A stretch of 64,000 nucleotides of DNA, from assembly GCF_002906165.1 (NCBI RefSeq), contig NZ_PPCN01000001.1, positions 558,001 to 622,000 on the forward strand, written 5' to 3'. A program made the translations under genes and the position numbers. Below the pieces are notes generated by a model that was not told the DNA's origin, did no database searches, and worked only from the letters and a program-made list of their open reading frames with translations. The stretch comes from Roseibium marinum. GTDB lineage: Bacteria; Pseudomonadota; Alphaproteobacteria; Rhizobiales; Stappiaceae. Positions 39,706 through 50,111 of the stretch are shown in pieces. Each line of letters begins with the position of its first letter. Position 1 is the stretch's first letter.

Positions 39706-41232
39706 ATGGCAGACCGCGACCCGAAGCAGCTGCCGGCTTCCTTCCTCACGATGGATATCCCGGACGAAGCCGCGACACGGCAGATCGCGAACGATCTCGC
39801 GCTGGTTCTGAAAGCCGGAGATGTCGTCTGTCTGTCCGGCGATCTGGGGGCTGGAAAATCGACATTCACCAGAGCCCTGCTGCGCTCCTTCGCCGGCGAC
39901 CCGGAGCTGGAAGTTCCAAGCCCGACATTCACCCTGGTCCAGACCTACACTTTCGACCGGTTCGACCTGTCCCACTTCGATCTCTACCGGCTGGAGGACC
40001 CCGAGGAACTCGAGGAGCTGGGTCTGGACGAGCTGCTTCAGACTGGCGCGGCTCTGATCGAATGGCCGGAAATGGCGGGCGGTCTCCTGCCGCAAGATGC
40101 GCTGTGGATCCGGATCGGACAGCCGGATGAAGACACCGATGCGCGCGGCTTCAGCTTCTGTTCAACCGCGCCGCAATGGCGGCAGCGGCTGGAACTCACG
40201 CGGGATATCCGCGCCTTTGTTGAGCAGACGGAGTTTCACGGCGCCGGCCGCCGTTTTCTTGCCGGGGACGCTTCCTTGCGGACTTTTGAAACGGTGGAGG
40301 CCGGGGACAGAACGGCCGTTCTGATGCGCTGGCCGTTTCAGAGCGGTGCGGTTTCCGAAACGGTTCGGACCTACATGCAAAAGGTCCATCTGGCGCAGGA
40401 TTGCCGCGCCGTCATCGCCATCGGCGGCGAATTGCGCGGACACGGTTTCCTCGCGCCACAAGTATTTGCGGCCGATCCGGAGAAAGGTCTCGTCCTGTCC
40501 GGATATCTGGGCAGCGAGACGATCGTCAGAAACGAAGAGCCCGTCCCGGAACGCTATCGCGCGGCGGTCGACGTTCTGGCCCGGATGCATGGCATTGCCT
40601 GGCCGGACACCGTCGACACGGGCGAGGGGACAACCTACGAAGTTCCAGTCTATTCGCCCGAAGCCTTGATCACCGAGGCCTCTCTGTTTCTCGACTGGTA
40701 TGTGCCGGAGACGACAGGCGGTCCCGCGGACGAAGGCACCCGCAAGGACTTTGAAGCGCTGTGGCGGGCCGCGCTGGACGGTCTGGAAGATGCGCAGCGG
40801 GGCTGGGTGCTGCGCGATTTTCACTCGCCCAATCTGCTCTGGCAGCAAGGCGCGGCCGGAACGGACCGCATCGGCCTGATCGATTTTCAGGATACCGTCA
40901 TCGGACCGGTGGCCTATGATCTTGCCTCCCTGACATTCGACGCCAGGGCGGATATCGCTCCGGAGCTGGAAACCGCGCTCCTGGAGGCCTATCTCAGTGC
41001 AAGGGAAAACCAGGCTTCCGGTTTCGACAAGGCAGGATTTTCAAGGGCCTATGCGGTCATGGCCGCGCAGCGGATTTCAAAGATCCTGGGGATTTTTGTC
41101 AGGCTGGCGCGGCGCGATCACAAGCCGGCTTATCTGGCTCATCTGCCGCGCATGCAAAGTTACCTCGACCGGGTGCTTGACAGACCCGCCATGTCGGATT
41201 TGAAAGACTGGTACGCACGTTACCGTCCCTGA
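39706..41232 (+). CDS. tsaE: TsaE fused to an AmgK-like sugar kinase (APH fold)
   Basis: A 508-aa two-domain protein. Residues about 15-150 are TsaE, the ATPase of the t6A37 tRNA-modification complex, with P-loop SGDLGAGKSTFTRALL and PSPTFTLVQTY. Residues about 180-500 are an aminoglycoside-phosphotransferase-fold kinase: catalytic loop WVLRDFHSPNLLW and metal-binding IDFQDTVIGP. The kinase half resembles AmgK, which phosphorylates N-acetylmuramate/N-acetylglucosamine at the anomeric position. The next gene resembles MurU, AmgK's partner. The fusion is seen across many alphaproteobacteria. It begins directly after the divL stop. Confidence 0.9.
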   Translation: MADRDPKQLPASFLTMDIPDEAATRQIANDLALVLKAGDVVCLSGDLGAGKSTFTRALLRSFAGDPELEVPSPTFTLVQTYTFDRFDLSHFDLYRLEDPEELEELGLDELLQTGAALIEWPEMAGGLLPQDALWIRIGQPDEDTDARGFSFCSTAPQWRQRLELTRDIRAFVEQTEFHGAGRRFLAGDASLRTFETVEAGDRTAVLMRWPFQSGAVSETVRTYMQKVHLAQDCRAVIAIGGELRGHGFLAPQVFAADPEKGLVLSGYLGSETIVRNEEPVPERYRAAVDVLARMHGIAWPDTVDTGEGTTYEVPVYSPEALITEASLFLDWYVPETTGGPADEGTRKDFEALWRAALDGLEDAQRGWVLRDFHSPNLLWQQGAAGTDRIGLIDFQDTVIGPVAYDLASLTFDARADIAPELETALLEAYLSARENQASGFDKAGFSRAYAVMAAQRISKILGIFVRLARRDHKPAYLAHLPRMQSYLDRVLDRPAMSDLKDWYARYRP

Positions 41233-41290
41233 GTTTCGCCCCGGAAAAAGGGGGAGGAACAGGGCCGTTTGCAATCAACCGAGTGACATC

Positions 41291-42025
41291 ATGACAGACA
41301 CGCGCTACCGCCCGAAAAACGCAATGATCATGGCCGCAGGCCTTGGCAAGCGCATGCGTCCGCTGACGGCGACGACCCCCAAGCCGCTGATCGAGGTCAA
41401 TGGCCAGGCGCTGATCGATCACGGCATGGACAGGCTTGCCGCGGCAGGTGTGGAGAAATGCGTCGTCAACGTGCATTACCTTGCCGATCTGGTGGAGGTG
41501 CATGCCCGCCGCCGCCACGACATGGAGATCGTCATTTCAGACGAGCGCGACCGGCTGCTTGAGACCGGTGGCGGCATCAGGAAGGCTCTGCCTCAGCTCG
41601 GAAGCGAGCCGTTCTTCCAGCTCAATGCCGATACCTGTTATTGGGTGGAAGGCGTCAAGCCCAACCTGGAACACATGATCGACGCCTGGGACGAGACCCG
41701 CATGGACGCCTTGCTTCTGATCGCCGAAACCGTGAAGTCGGTCGGCTATTTCGGCCGGGGCGATTTCGACATGGCCAGGGACGGTTCCCTGACCCGGCGG
41801 CAGGAAAAAGGCGTGACACCCTTTGCCTATGCCGGTGCCGCGATCCTGCATCCGCGCCTGTTCGAGGGCGCGCCGGACGGCCCGTTCTCCATGAACCTGC
41901 TGTTTGACAAGGCGATTGAGGCCGGACGGCTGTTTGGCGTGGAGATGGAGGGGCTCTGGCTCCATATCGGCACGCCCGATGCCATCCGCGCCGCTGAATA
42001 CGCCGTGCGGGAAAGTGCTGCCTGA
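41291..42025 (+). CDS. MurU-like sugar-1-phosphate nucleotidyltransferase
   Basis: A 244-aa nucleotidyltransferase with the signature MAAGLGKRMRPLTATTPKPL and a metal/sugar-binding LNADTCYW. With an AmgK-type kinase upstream it is likely MurU, forming UDP-MurNAc from MurNAc-1-phosphate in the MurNAc salvage route, which bypasses fosfomycin-sensitive MurA. The assignment rests on neighbours and family likeness; other sugar-1-phosphate specificities are possible. Confidence 0.8.
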   Translation: MTDTRYRPKNAMIMAAGLGKRMRPLTATTPKPLIEVNGQALIDHGMDRLAAAGVEKCVVNVHYLADLVEVHARRRHDMEIVISDERDRLLETGGGIRKALPQLGSEPFFQLNADTCYWVEGVKPNLEHMIDAWDETRMDALLLIAETVKSVGYFGRGDFDMARDGSLTRRQEKGVTPFAYAGAAILHPRLFEGAPDGPFSMNLLFDKAIEAGRLFGVEMEGLWLHIGTPDAIRAAEYAVRESAA

Positions 42026-42027
42026 GG

Positions 42028-45000
42028 ATGGATGAACGGCCGCGCCTCTTTTCCGTTTCTCCCGCCGTTCCCTTTCTCAAGACGCTTGTCGACACGCTTG
42101 TGGACGGAACGCTCGTCCCAGGCTTCCGTCCCCTCGATGACCCGCTGCTGCTGTCCACGGCAACGCTTTATCTGCCGACCCGCCGCGCCGCCCGCCTGCT
42201 GCCGGAGCTCTTTCAGCAAAAATTCGGCGGCCGTCCGGTGCTGTTGCCCGCGATCCGGCCTGTCGGCGATGCCGATGAAGACGCGCAGAGCCTGACAAAC
42301 GAGCCGGATATGGAAGCCCTGCCGCCCGCCATGCCGCTGCTTGAACGCCATCTGGCGATGACCCGGCTGGTGAAGGCCTGGAAGGGCATGTTGCGCCGGG
42401 AGGCGCTGAGCCTCCGGTCCGACGAACCCCTCGGTGTGCCCGCCTCGACAGCCGATGCCGCCTGGCTCGCCGGCGACCTGCTCACCCTGATGGACGAGGT
42501 CGAGACGGAAGAGGCCGACTGGTCCGAACTTGCCGGACTGGTGCCGGAGGACCATGCCCGGTACTGGCAGATCACTCTGGATTTCCTGAAGATCGTCCAG
42601 GAGGCCTGGCCCGCGCATCTGGCCGAGCTGAAGCAGATGGACCCGAAGGCGCGCCGCTCCGCCCTTATCCGCCGTGAAGCGGTGCGCCTGTCCGGCAGCG
42701 CGCCGTCCGGGCCGGTCATCGTGGCGGGGGTGACGGGATCGGTCCCGGCGACGGCGGAACTCCTGAAAGTCGTCGCCGGCCTTGCGCGGGGTGTCATCGT
42801 CCTGCCGGGTCTGGACCGGCATCTGGACGATCGTGCCTGGGCCGCCCTGGGCGCGCGCAGGGCACCGGCGGCAGGGCCGCTTTTTCAAAATGGCGAAGCT
42901 TCGCTCCCCTCTCACCCGCAATATTCCCTGAAGCAGCTTCTCGACCGCCTCGGTGTCGCCCGAACCCAGGTCGCAACGCTTGGACCCGAGCCGGCCGCCG
43001 ATCTCGTCCTCCGCGAGGAACTCGTCTCAGAGGCCCTGCGACCGGCGGATACGTCCGACAGATGGACCGCGTTTCTCGACGTGAGATCCGAAGAGCAGAG
43101 AGCGGAGGCTCTTGAGGGCGTCGCGATCATGACCGCCCGCAACGAGGCGGATGAGGCTCTGGGTGTCGCCATTGCCTTGCGGGAAACCATCGAGCGCGGC
43201 GAAACGGCCGCCCTGATCTCCCCGGACCGGATGCTGACGCGCCGTGTGGCGGCGGAACTGGCCCGCTGGAACATCCAGGTGGATGACAGTGCGGGCCGCC
43301 CGCTCGACCAGACCGCTCCGGCGATCCTCGCCCTTCTGGCGGCGAAACTGGCGCTGAACGGCTGTGATCCGATTGACCTGCTGGCGCTCCTCAAACATCC
43401 GCTTGCCAGGCTGGGCTTGCCGATCAGGGACATCCGCTCCGCCGCGCGCGCCCTCGAACGCAGGGTCATTCGCGGACCGCGCGCCCGGCCCGGAACGGAA
43501 GGATTGAAGGCCGCGATTGAAGCCAGCCGCGCGGCGGCGGGCGAGGCCCATGTGCCGCGCTGGAAAAAGATCCACGAGGGAGACTGGGATGTGATCGCCG
43601 ATCTGGCGGAGCGTCTCTGCGCTGCCCTCGCGCCGCTCGAAGAGCTGTCGGCGCTGGCGGAACCGGTCTCCATCATCGAGCTTGCCGGCCGCCATGTGGA
43701 CGTGCTTCAGGCGGTCGCTGTGGACGAGGCAGGATCGGTCGATGAACTCTTTGCCGGAGAAGCCGGAGAGGCATTGGCCCAGTTTCTGACCGGCCTTCTG
43801 GAAGCCGAAGCCAGCGGACTGGAAATTCCGCCCGGCGAATGGCCGTCTGTCCTGCCGGCCCTGATGTCCGGTCAGGCTGTGCGCCGCAGGCTGCCGGGTG
43901 ATCCCAGGGTGCAGATCCTGGGTCCTATGGAAGCGCGGCTGCAATCTTTCGATTTCGTGGTTCTGGGTGGCCTGAACGAGGGCATCTGGCCGCAGCGTAC
44001 CCGCAACGATCCCTGGCTCAATCGGCCGATGAAACGGGGCATGGGGCTGGAGCCGCCTGAACGCAGGCTCGGCGCGTCGGCGCATGACTTCGCGCAGGGC
44101 ATGGGCGCAACGCGGGTGATGCTGACACGGGCGGCCCGGGCCGATGGCGCCCCGACCGTCGCCTCGCGCTGGCTGCAAAGACTGACCACCCTGGCGGGTC
44201 CAGCGGTCACGGAGCAGATGGAGCGCAAGGGCGCGCGCTACACGCGGTTCGCCGCCCTGCTGGACCGCCCCGAGGGTCCGGTCAGACCTGCTGCCCGGCC
44301 CAATCCGCTGCCGCCGCTGGCGGCCCGGCCCAGATCCTTGTCGATCACCGAAATCGAACGCCTGATCCGGGACCCCTATGCCATCTTCGCCCGCCATGTC
44401 CTGGAAGTGCAGCCGGTCGATCCCATCGGCGGCGAGCCGGGGGCCGCGGACAAGGGCAACCTCATCCACGACGCTCTGGCGGAATTCCTGATGACATGGA
44501 CAGGTCCGTTCGACGATACTGCTGTCGCGGCACTGACCGGTATCGGGGAGACGCTCTTCGAACCGCTGGATGCCTTCCCGGCCATCCGGGCGCTGTGGTG
44601 GCCGCGCTTCCAGAGGATTGCCGCCGGCTTCGTCGGCTATGAGGCGGAGCGGGCAAAGCGCGTCGGCAGGCGCTTTCTGGAAATCGGCGGCGGTGTGGAG
44701 ATGAAACTGCCCGGCTTCGAGTTCCGCCTGCGCGGCCGGGCGGACCGGATCGATCTGATGGACAGCGGCGGCCTGGCGGTGATCGACTACAAGACCGGTC
44801 AGGTTCCTTCCCAGAAACAAGTCGAAGCCCTGCTGTCACCGCAATTGCTGCTGGAGGCGGCGCTGATCAAACGCTCCGGGTTCAAGGATGTGCCCGCGGA
44901 CGCGGAGATCTGCGAGCTGCTCTATCTGCAACTGAAAGGCGGAACGGAGCCTGTCATCGAAGCGCTGCGCAATCCGAAGGAGACGCTTCTTGAGGATCTG

Positions 45001-45171
45001 GTCGAGGACGCCTGGACACGGCTGGAGCAGTTGATCGCTCATTATGCGAAGGAGGAAACCGGCTATCTTTCCCGCGCCCGTGTCATGCGCGAGCGGCAGC
45101 TGAGCGGGGATTACGACCATCTCGCCCGCACCCAGGAATGGGCCCTCGGGTCGGAGGAAGACCCGGCATGA
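42028..45171 (+). CDS. addB: Double-strand break repair protein AddB
   Basis: A 1047-aa alphaproteobacterial AddB, one half of the AddAB helicase-nuclease that resects broken DNA ends. The C terminus carries a PD-(D/E)XK nuclease: GNLIHDALAEFL, then GRADRIDLMDSGGLAVIDYKTG. The N terminus lacks a proper P-loop, as usual for this family. It starts 2 nt after the MurU-like gene and overlaps addA in an ATGA junction. Confidence 0.96.
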   Translation: MDERPRLFSVSPAVPFLKTLVDTLVDGTLVPGFRPLDDPLLLSTATLYLPTRRAARLLPELFQQKFGGRPVLLPAIRPVGDADEDAQSLTNEPDMEALPPAMPLLERHLAMTRLVKAWKGMLRREALSLRSDEPLGVPASTADAAWLAGDLLTLMDEVETEEADWSELAGLVPEDHARYWQITLDFLKIVQEAWPAHLAELKQMDPKARRSALIRREAVRLSGSAPSGPVIVAGVTGSVPATAELLKVVAGLARGVIVLPGLDRHLDDRAWAALGARRAPAAGPLFQNGEASLPSHPQYSLKQLLDRLGVARTQVATLGPEPAADLVLREELVSEALRPADTSDRWTAFLDVRSEEQRAEALEGVAIMTARNEADEALGVAIALRETIERGETAALISPDRMLTRRVAAELARWNIQVDDSAGRPLDQTAPAILALLAAKLALNGCDPIDLLALLKHPLARLGLPIRDIRSAARALERRVIRGPRARPGTEGLKAAIEASRAAAGEAHVPRWKKIHEGDWDVIADLAERLCAALAPLEELSALAEPVSIIELAGRHVDVLQAVAVDEAGSVDELFAGEAGEALAQFLTGLLEAEASGLEIPPGEWPSVLPALMSGQAVRRRLPGDPRVQILGPMEARLQSFDFVVLGGLNEGIWPQRTRNDPWLNRPMKRGMGLEPPERRLGASAHDFAQGMGATRVMLTRAARADGAPTVASRWLQRLTTLAGPAVTEQMERKGARYTRFAALLDRPEGPVRPAARPNPLPPLAARPRSLSITEIERLIRDPYAIFARHVLEVQPVDPIGGEPGAADKGNLIHDALAEFLMTWTGPFDDTAVAALTGIGETLFEPLDAFPAIRALWWPRFQRIAAGFVGYEAERAKRVGRRFLEIGGGVEMKLPGFEFRLRGRADRIDLMDSGGLAVIDYKTGQVPSQKQVEALLSPQLLLEAALIKRSGFKDVPADAEICELLYLQLKGGTEPVIEALRNPKETLLEDLVEDAWTRLEQLIAHYAKEETGYLSRARVMRERQLSGDYDHLARTQEWALGSEEDPA

Positions 45172-48100
45172 GCGGACTTGAAATCCCGAAGCTGACGAAA
45201 GAACGGCAGGACCTGGCCTCCCGCCCGCGCGCGTCCGCCTGGGTGAGCGCCAATGCCGGATCCGGCAAGACCTTCGTCCTCTCCCGCCGCGTGGTGCGCC
45301 TGCTGCTCGACGGTACGGACCCGGCCCGGATCCTGGCACTGACCTTCACCAAGGCGGCCGCCGCCGAAATGGCCACCCGCGTCTTCCGCATCCTCGGCAC
45401 CTGGGTGACGATGGAAGACGCGGCCCTGGCGGCGGAGCTTGAGGAGATCGAGGGCCGGAAGCCCAATGCAGCGCGCCTCGCCCTGGCACGGCGGCTTTTC
45501 GCCAGGGCGCTGGAAACCCCCGGTGGGCTGAAGATCCAGACCATCCACGGGTTCTGCGAGGCCCTGCTGCATCAATTCCCGCTCGAGGCCAATGTCGCCG
45601 GGCATTTTTCCGTTCTGGACGACCGGGTCGCCGCCGAGTTCATGGCCGCCGCCCGCGCCAGCGTGCTGCACAAGGCGGAGATAGAACCGGACAGCGCTTT
45701 CGGTCACGCTCTTGCGTCCGTCATCGACCTGATGAGCGACGGCGGGGCGCAGAAGGCACTGGACGAACTCATCCAGAACCGCGACGCCTTCCGCCGCTGG
45801 ACGGTCGACGTGGGAGACCTGCATGCCGCGCTTTCGGAACTGGCCGGCCTGCTTGAAATCGATCCTTCCATCCGGCTGGACACGTTCGACCGGCGGTTCA
45901 AGGACGAATGCCAATTCGACCGGTCTGTCTGTCTCGGCTATGCGGAAGCCCTGAAGAGCGGCGGCAAAACGGATCAGGTCCGGGCGGAGGCGCTTGTTGC
46001 CGCCGAACGGCTGCACGATCCGGTGGCTTTCCGCGAAGTCTGGCTGCAGATTTTCCTGACGGCAAAGCTGGAACCGCGCCAGTCGCTCGCCACCAAGAAA
46101 GTGGCGGCGACGTTTCCCGATATGGTCGAGGCGCTCGTCAATGAGCAGGCGCGCTTGCTTGCGCTTCTGGACGAGCGGCGCAATGTCGTGACCTACGAAG
46201 GCACCGTTGCCCTGCTGCGACTGGCCGATGCCGTCATCCGTCACTATGAGAGCGCCAAGACGGCCAGGGGCTATCTCGACTTCGAGGATCTCGTGGTCAA
46301 GACGGCCACGCTTCTGAGGAAGTCCGACGCGGCGCTCTGGGTGCAGTACAAGCTCGACCAGGGCCTCGATCATATTCTCGTCGACGAGGCCCAGGACACC
46401 AGTCCGCGCCAGTGGGAAGTGGTCCAGTCCCTTGCCGCGGAATTTTTCGCCGGCGCCGGAGCGCACGAAAGAACGCGGACGCTATTTGCCGTGGGCGACG
46501 AGAAACAGTCGATCTATTCCTTTCAGGGCGCGGTTCCGGCCTATTTCGATGCCATGCGACGGGAATTTTCGCAGCAGGCGGTGTCGGCGGGGCAGGAGTT
46601 TCATTCCGTCAATCTTCAGCTCTCCTTCCGCTCCACCCCGGATGTTCTCGGCGCCGTCGACAAGGTGTTCCGGGACGAAAGCGCGCATAAGGGCCTTTCC
46701 AAGGAGACAACGCCACCGGTTCACGAGGCGATCCGCCGGGATCCCGGCATTGTCGACCTCTGGCCGCTGGAGACGGAAGCGGAGGTCGTGGAGCCGGAAG
46801 ACTGGCGCCAGCCGGTCGATCATGTCGGCTCGGGAAGTCCGATGCTCAAGGTCGCCAGACGCATCGCCGCCGAAATCGCCGGCTGGATGCGCAACGGGAC
46901 TGCGGAGCCCGGCGAGGTCATGATCCTGGTGCGCAAGCGCGGCCCGTTTGTCGATGCGCTCAACCGGGAACTCAAGCAACTGGATATTCCGGCGGCCGGC
47001 AGTGACCGGCTGGTGCTGACCGAACATATCGCGGTACAGGATCTGGCGGCTCTCGGGCGGTTCCTGCTCCTGCCGGAGGACGATCTCTCCCTGGCCTGTG
47101 TCCTCAAGAGCCCGCTGTTCGACCTGACGGATAACGATCTTCTTGAGATAGCCCGCGAAACACCCGAAAATCTCCGCCCCGGCACGCTCTGGCAGATGCT
47201 GGTCAAACGCTCGGAAGGATCCGGGAAATGGCAGGCGGTGCGGGAAAAACTGGAAGACTGGCGCGGGCGCGCGGACTTCGTTCCGCCTTATGAGTTCTAT
47301 GCCCGGCTGATCGGCGCCGATGGGGGCCGCCGGGCGTTTCGCGCAAGGCTGGGTGTCGAGGTCGACGATGTTCTCGACGAATTCCTGGCGCTGACGATCG
47401 CCTATGAGCAGACCGGCACACCGGGTCTTGAAGGATTTCTCGCCTGGATGGCCGCCGCGCCGACGGAAATCAAGCGCGAGCTGACCAGCACCAAGGGCAT
47501 GGTGCGGATCATGACCGTTCACGGCTCAAAGGGCCTGGAGGCGAAAATCGTCATTCTGGTCGACCCGGGAGCACCTCCCGTCAGTGCGATCCACGATCCG
47601 TCGTTTCTGCCGCGCAGGCGTCTGGAAAACGATCTCCTGCCGCCCGCGCTGGTCTGGCTGCCGCCCAGGATCGACCGCACGCCCTGGCACGAGGAAGCCG
47701 TTCAGGGGCTTCGCCAGACGCAGGAAGAGGAATACCGCCGCCTTCTTTATGTGGCGCTGACCCGGGCCGAGGACCGGTTGATCGTCTGCGGCTGGGAACC
47801 GAAACGCGGCGCGCATGAAAGCTGCTGGTATTCGATGGTAGAGCGGGCGCTGAAGCCCGACGCGAGGGAACTGAAGGATCACGCGGGCAACGTCATTGCC
47901 TGGCGCTGGCAGCAGGGCTCCGGTGAGCCGCAAGGCGGCGCACCGGTTGAAGGTCAGGCGGCAGCCACAGCCGGACAGGCCGCAGAACCGTCACTGCCGT
48001 CGTGGCTGTCCGAACCCGTTCGCTCCTTGCCGAAGAAAAAACGCCTGCAGCCCTCGCGCGCCTTCGAGGCCATGGAGGAAAAGCAGGGCCTGGAACCGGT

Positions 48101-48680
48101 TCCGGCGCTCTCCCGTCTTCAGGCGCGCCGGGAACCGGCTTCCTGGCCGCTGGAGCGGGGCCGTCTCGTTCACCGGCTCCTGGAGCTGCTGCCGGATATC
48201 CCCGAAGCGGATCGCCTCACCGCTGCCGGAGCCTATCTGCAACAGGCCCTGAAGCCCGAGTTCGAACGCTATGGGGAGCGCCTGCTCGCCGAGGTCGGGG
48301 CCATACTCGATGAGGAGGCGTTCAGGCCGCTCTTTGCCGCGCCGGCGCGGGCGGAAGTGCCGCTCGTGGGGACGATTCGCGCAAACGATGGAACGGAAAT
48401 CGAGATATCGGGCCAGATCGACCGGCTGCTCGTGGAGGCGGACCGCGTCTCGATTGTGGATTACAAGACCAACTTCCATCCTCCTGAAACAGTAGCGGCA
48501 GTCCCGCTGGAATACCGCGCACAACTTTGTGTTTACCGGCAAATGCTGAAGCAGATTTACCCCGACAGGCGGGTTTGCGCCTATCTGCTGTGGACCGCCG
48601 GACCCGTGCTGATGGAAATTCCCGGAGAGATCCTGGAAGAAACCTTCGCGGCTCTGCGTCCGGATGGCACAGCAGCTTGA
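45168..48680 (+). CDS. addA: Double-strand break repair helicase-nuclease AddA
   Basis: A 1170-aa UvrD-family helicase with a C-terminal nuclease. Walker A is WVSANAGSGKTFVLSRRVVR, motif II is ILVDEAQDTSPRQW, motif III GDEKQSIYSFQGA, motif VI near LLYVALTRAEDRLIV, and the nuclease has SIVDYKTNFHP. A frame extension of 10 codons exists, but the ATG at 45168 overlaps the addB stop (ATGA) and gives the family start. It forms the AddAB heterodimer with AddB. Confidence 0.97.
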   Translation: MSGLEIPKLTKERQDLASRPRASAWVSANAGSGKTFVLSRRVVRLLLDGTDPARILALTFTKAAAAEMATRVFRILGTWVTMEDAALAAELEEIEGRKPNAARLALARRLFARALETPGGLKIQTIHGFCEALLHQFPLEANVAGHFSVLDDRVAAEFMAAARASVLHKAEIEPDSAFGHALASVIDLMSDGGAQKALDELIQNRDAFRRWTVDVGDLHAALSELAGLLEIDPSIRLDTFDRRFKDECQFDRSVCLGYAEALKSGGKTDQVRAEALVAAERLHDPVAFREVWLQIFLTAKLEPRQSLATKKVAATFPDMVEALVNEQARLLALLDERRNVVTYEGTVALLRLADAVIRHYESAKTARGYLDFEDLVVKTATLLRKSDAALWVQYKLDQGLDHILVDEAQDTSPRQWEVVQSLAAEFFAGAGAHERTRTLFAVGDEKQSIYSFQGAVPAYFDAMRREFSQQAVSAGQEFHSVNLQLSFRSTPDVLGAVDKVFRDESAHKGLSKETTPPVHEAIRRDPGIVDLWPLETEAEVVEPEDWRQPVDHVGSGSPMLKVARRIAAEIAGWMRNGTAEPGEVMILVRKRGPFVDALNRELKQLDIPAAGSDRLVLTEHIAVQDLAALGRFLLLPEDDLSLACVLKSPLFDLTDNDLLEIARETPENLRPGTLWQMLVKRSEGSGKWQAVREKLEDWRGRADFVPPYEFYARLIGADGGRRAFRARLGVEVDDVLDEFLALTIAYEQTGTPGLEGFLAWMAAAPTEIKRELTSTKGMVRIMTVHGSKGLEAKIVILVDPGAPPVSAIHDPSFLPRRRLENDLLPPALVWLPPRIDRTPWHEEAVQGLRQTQEEEYRRLLYVALTRAEDRLIVCGWEPKRGAHESCWYSMVERALKPDARELKDHAGNVIAWRWQQGSGEPQGGAPVEGQAAATAGQAAEPSLPSWLSEPVRSLPKKKRLQPSRAFEAMEEKQGLEPVPALSRLQARREPASWPLERGRLVHRLLELLPDIPEADRLTAAGAYLQQALKPEFERYGERLLAEVGAILDEEAFRPLFAAPARAEVPLVGTIRANDGTEIEISGQIDRLLVEADRVSIVDYKTNFHPPETVAAVPLEYRAQLCVYRQMLKQIYPDRRVCAYLLWTAGPVLMEIPGEILEETFAALRPDGTAA

Positions 48681-48765
48681 CGGCGGGGCAATCGCTACCT
48701 ACTTTCGGACCAACTGATACGCTTACATCGGGTAGGCGTGACGAACAGAACCACGAGATCTTGTT

Positions 48766-49086
48766 ATGGCAACAACACAAGTCACCGATGCTTCCTTTGA
48801 ATCGGAAGTTCTCAAATCCGACAGCCCGGTCGTCGTAGACTTCTGGGCGGAATGGTGCGGACCGTGTAAAATGATTGCGCCGGCTCTGGAAGAAATTTCC
48901 GACGAGATGGGCGCTCAGGTGAAGATCACCAAGCTCAACATCGACGAGAACCAGGACATGGCCATGAAATACGGCGTCCGTTCGATTCCGATGCTGATCC
49001 TGTTCAAGGATGGCGAGCCGATGGCCACGCAGGTTGGTGCTGCCCCGAAAGGCAAGCTCTCCGACTGGATCAAGAGCGCCCTTTAG
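48766..49086 (+). CDS. trxA: Thioredoxin
   Basis: A 106-aa cytoplasmic thioredoxin with the active site [11 protein letters not shown] and cis-proline in [10 protein letters not shown]. It follows addA after 85 nt, a conserved neighbour in rhizobia, and probably has its own promoter in that gap. Confidence 0.98.
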   Translation: MATTQVTDASFESEVLKSDSPVVVDFWAEWCGPCKMIAPALEEISDEMGAQVKITKLNIDENQDMAMKYGVRSIPMLILFKDGEPMATQVGAAPKGKLSDWIKSAL

Positions 49087-49231
49087 GCATTTCCTCCGCG
49101 CAGCCTTCCGGTTGCCGGCCAATATGAGCGCATCCGGCGGGTAAGCGACAGCCTATCCGCCGATCCTCTTTGAAAAACCGGCAACCGGCTTTATAAGCAT
49201 CCGCAAACAGTCCGAGCCAAACGGAACATTC

Positions 49232-49864
49232 ATGAGCGACGAAAACAAAAACCCGGAAGAACAACCGGCCGAGGCATCCCCGGAAGCCGAAGCCCCGGCT
49301 GCACAGCCTGAAACCGCCGAAGAATCCGGAGTGGATCCGATCGAAGTTCTGAAAACAGAAAACGCCGGTCTGAAGGACCGCGCCCTGCGGGCGATGGCGG
49401 ATATGGAAAACCTCCGCCGGCGTACTGAAAAGGAAATCAAGGACGCGCGCCAATACTCCGTGTCCGGCTTCGCGCGCGATATGCTGAACGTTTCGGACAA
49501 CCTGCGCCGCGCTCTGGAAGCCCTCCCGGAAGACGACCGCAAGAACGCCGATGCCGGTGTTGCCGCCCTGATCGAGGGCGTTGAGATGATCGAACGCGAT
49601 CTGCTCAATCAGCTCGAAAAGAACGGCGTGAAGAAGCTGGAACCCGAGGGTCAGAAATTCGATCCGAATTTCCATCAGGCCATGTTCGAGGTTCCCAACA
49701 CCGAAGTGCCGAACAACACGGTGGTGCAGGTCGTCCAGGCCGGATACGTGATCGGCGACAGGGTCCTGCGCCCGGCCATGGTGGGCGTTTCCAAGGGTGG
49801 ACCGAAGGAGGCTGCCCAGACCTCCGACGCGGAAGCCGGACAGACGGTCGACAAGAGCGCCTGA
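49232..49864 (+). CDS. grpE: Nucleotide exchange factor GrpE
   Basis: A 210-aa GrpE, the nucleotide exchange factor of DnaK. An acidic disordered N terminus rich in E/A/P (residues 1-35) precedes the long dimer-forming helix ([20 protein letters not shown]) and the C-terminal beta domain ending [17 protein letters not shown]. No dnaK or hrcA lies next to it. A clear terminator follows. Confidence 0.97.
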   Translation: MSDENKNPEEQPAEASPEAEAPAAQPETAEESGVDPIEVLKTENAGLKDRALRAMADMENLRRRTEKEIKDARQYSVSGFARDMLNVSDNLRRALEALPEDDRKNADAGVAALIEGVEMIERDLLNQLEKNGVKKLEPEGQKFDPNFHQAMFEVPNTEVPNNTVVQVVQAGYVIGDRVLRPAMVGVSKGGPKEAAQTSDAEAGQTVDKSA

Positions 49865-49890
49865 ACCCGAGCCGAGAGCAAGCTTTTGAT

Positions 49891-49930
49891 AAAGCCGTTC
49901 CTGCCACAGGGCAGGGGCGGCTTTGTGTTT
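49891..49930 (+). terminator. Rho-independent terminator of grpE
   Basis: AAAGCCG TTCCTGC pairs with GCAGGGG CGGCTTT (one small bulge), followed by TGTGTTT. It lies about 27 nt after the grpE stop. Confidence 0.8.
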
Positions 49931-50111
49931 ATCGGGTTTGCCGGTTAAGAACAGAACCACTGAAAACCCCCACCGCTGACCCCTCCCTCTATCTCCCAGG
50001 TCCGGAGAGTGAGGAGGAGCAGGGTGGGTGGTTACCGGGCCGCGGCCGGTGCAAGGGCATTGGGCGGCTACGCGACTGACGAGGCACGGTTCCGGGAAAC
50101 GAGGCGACAAG

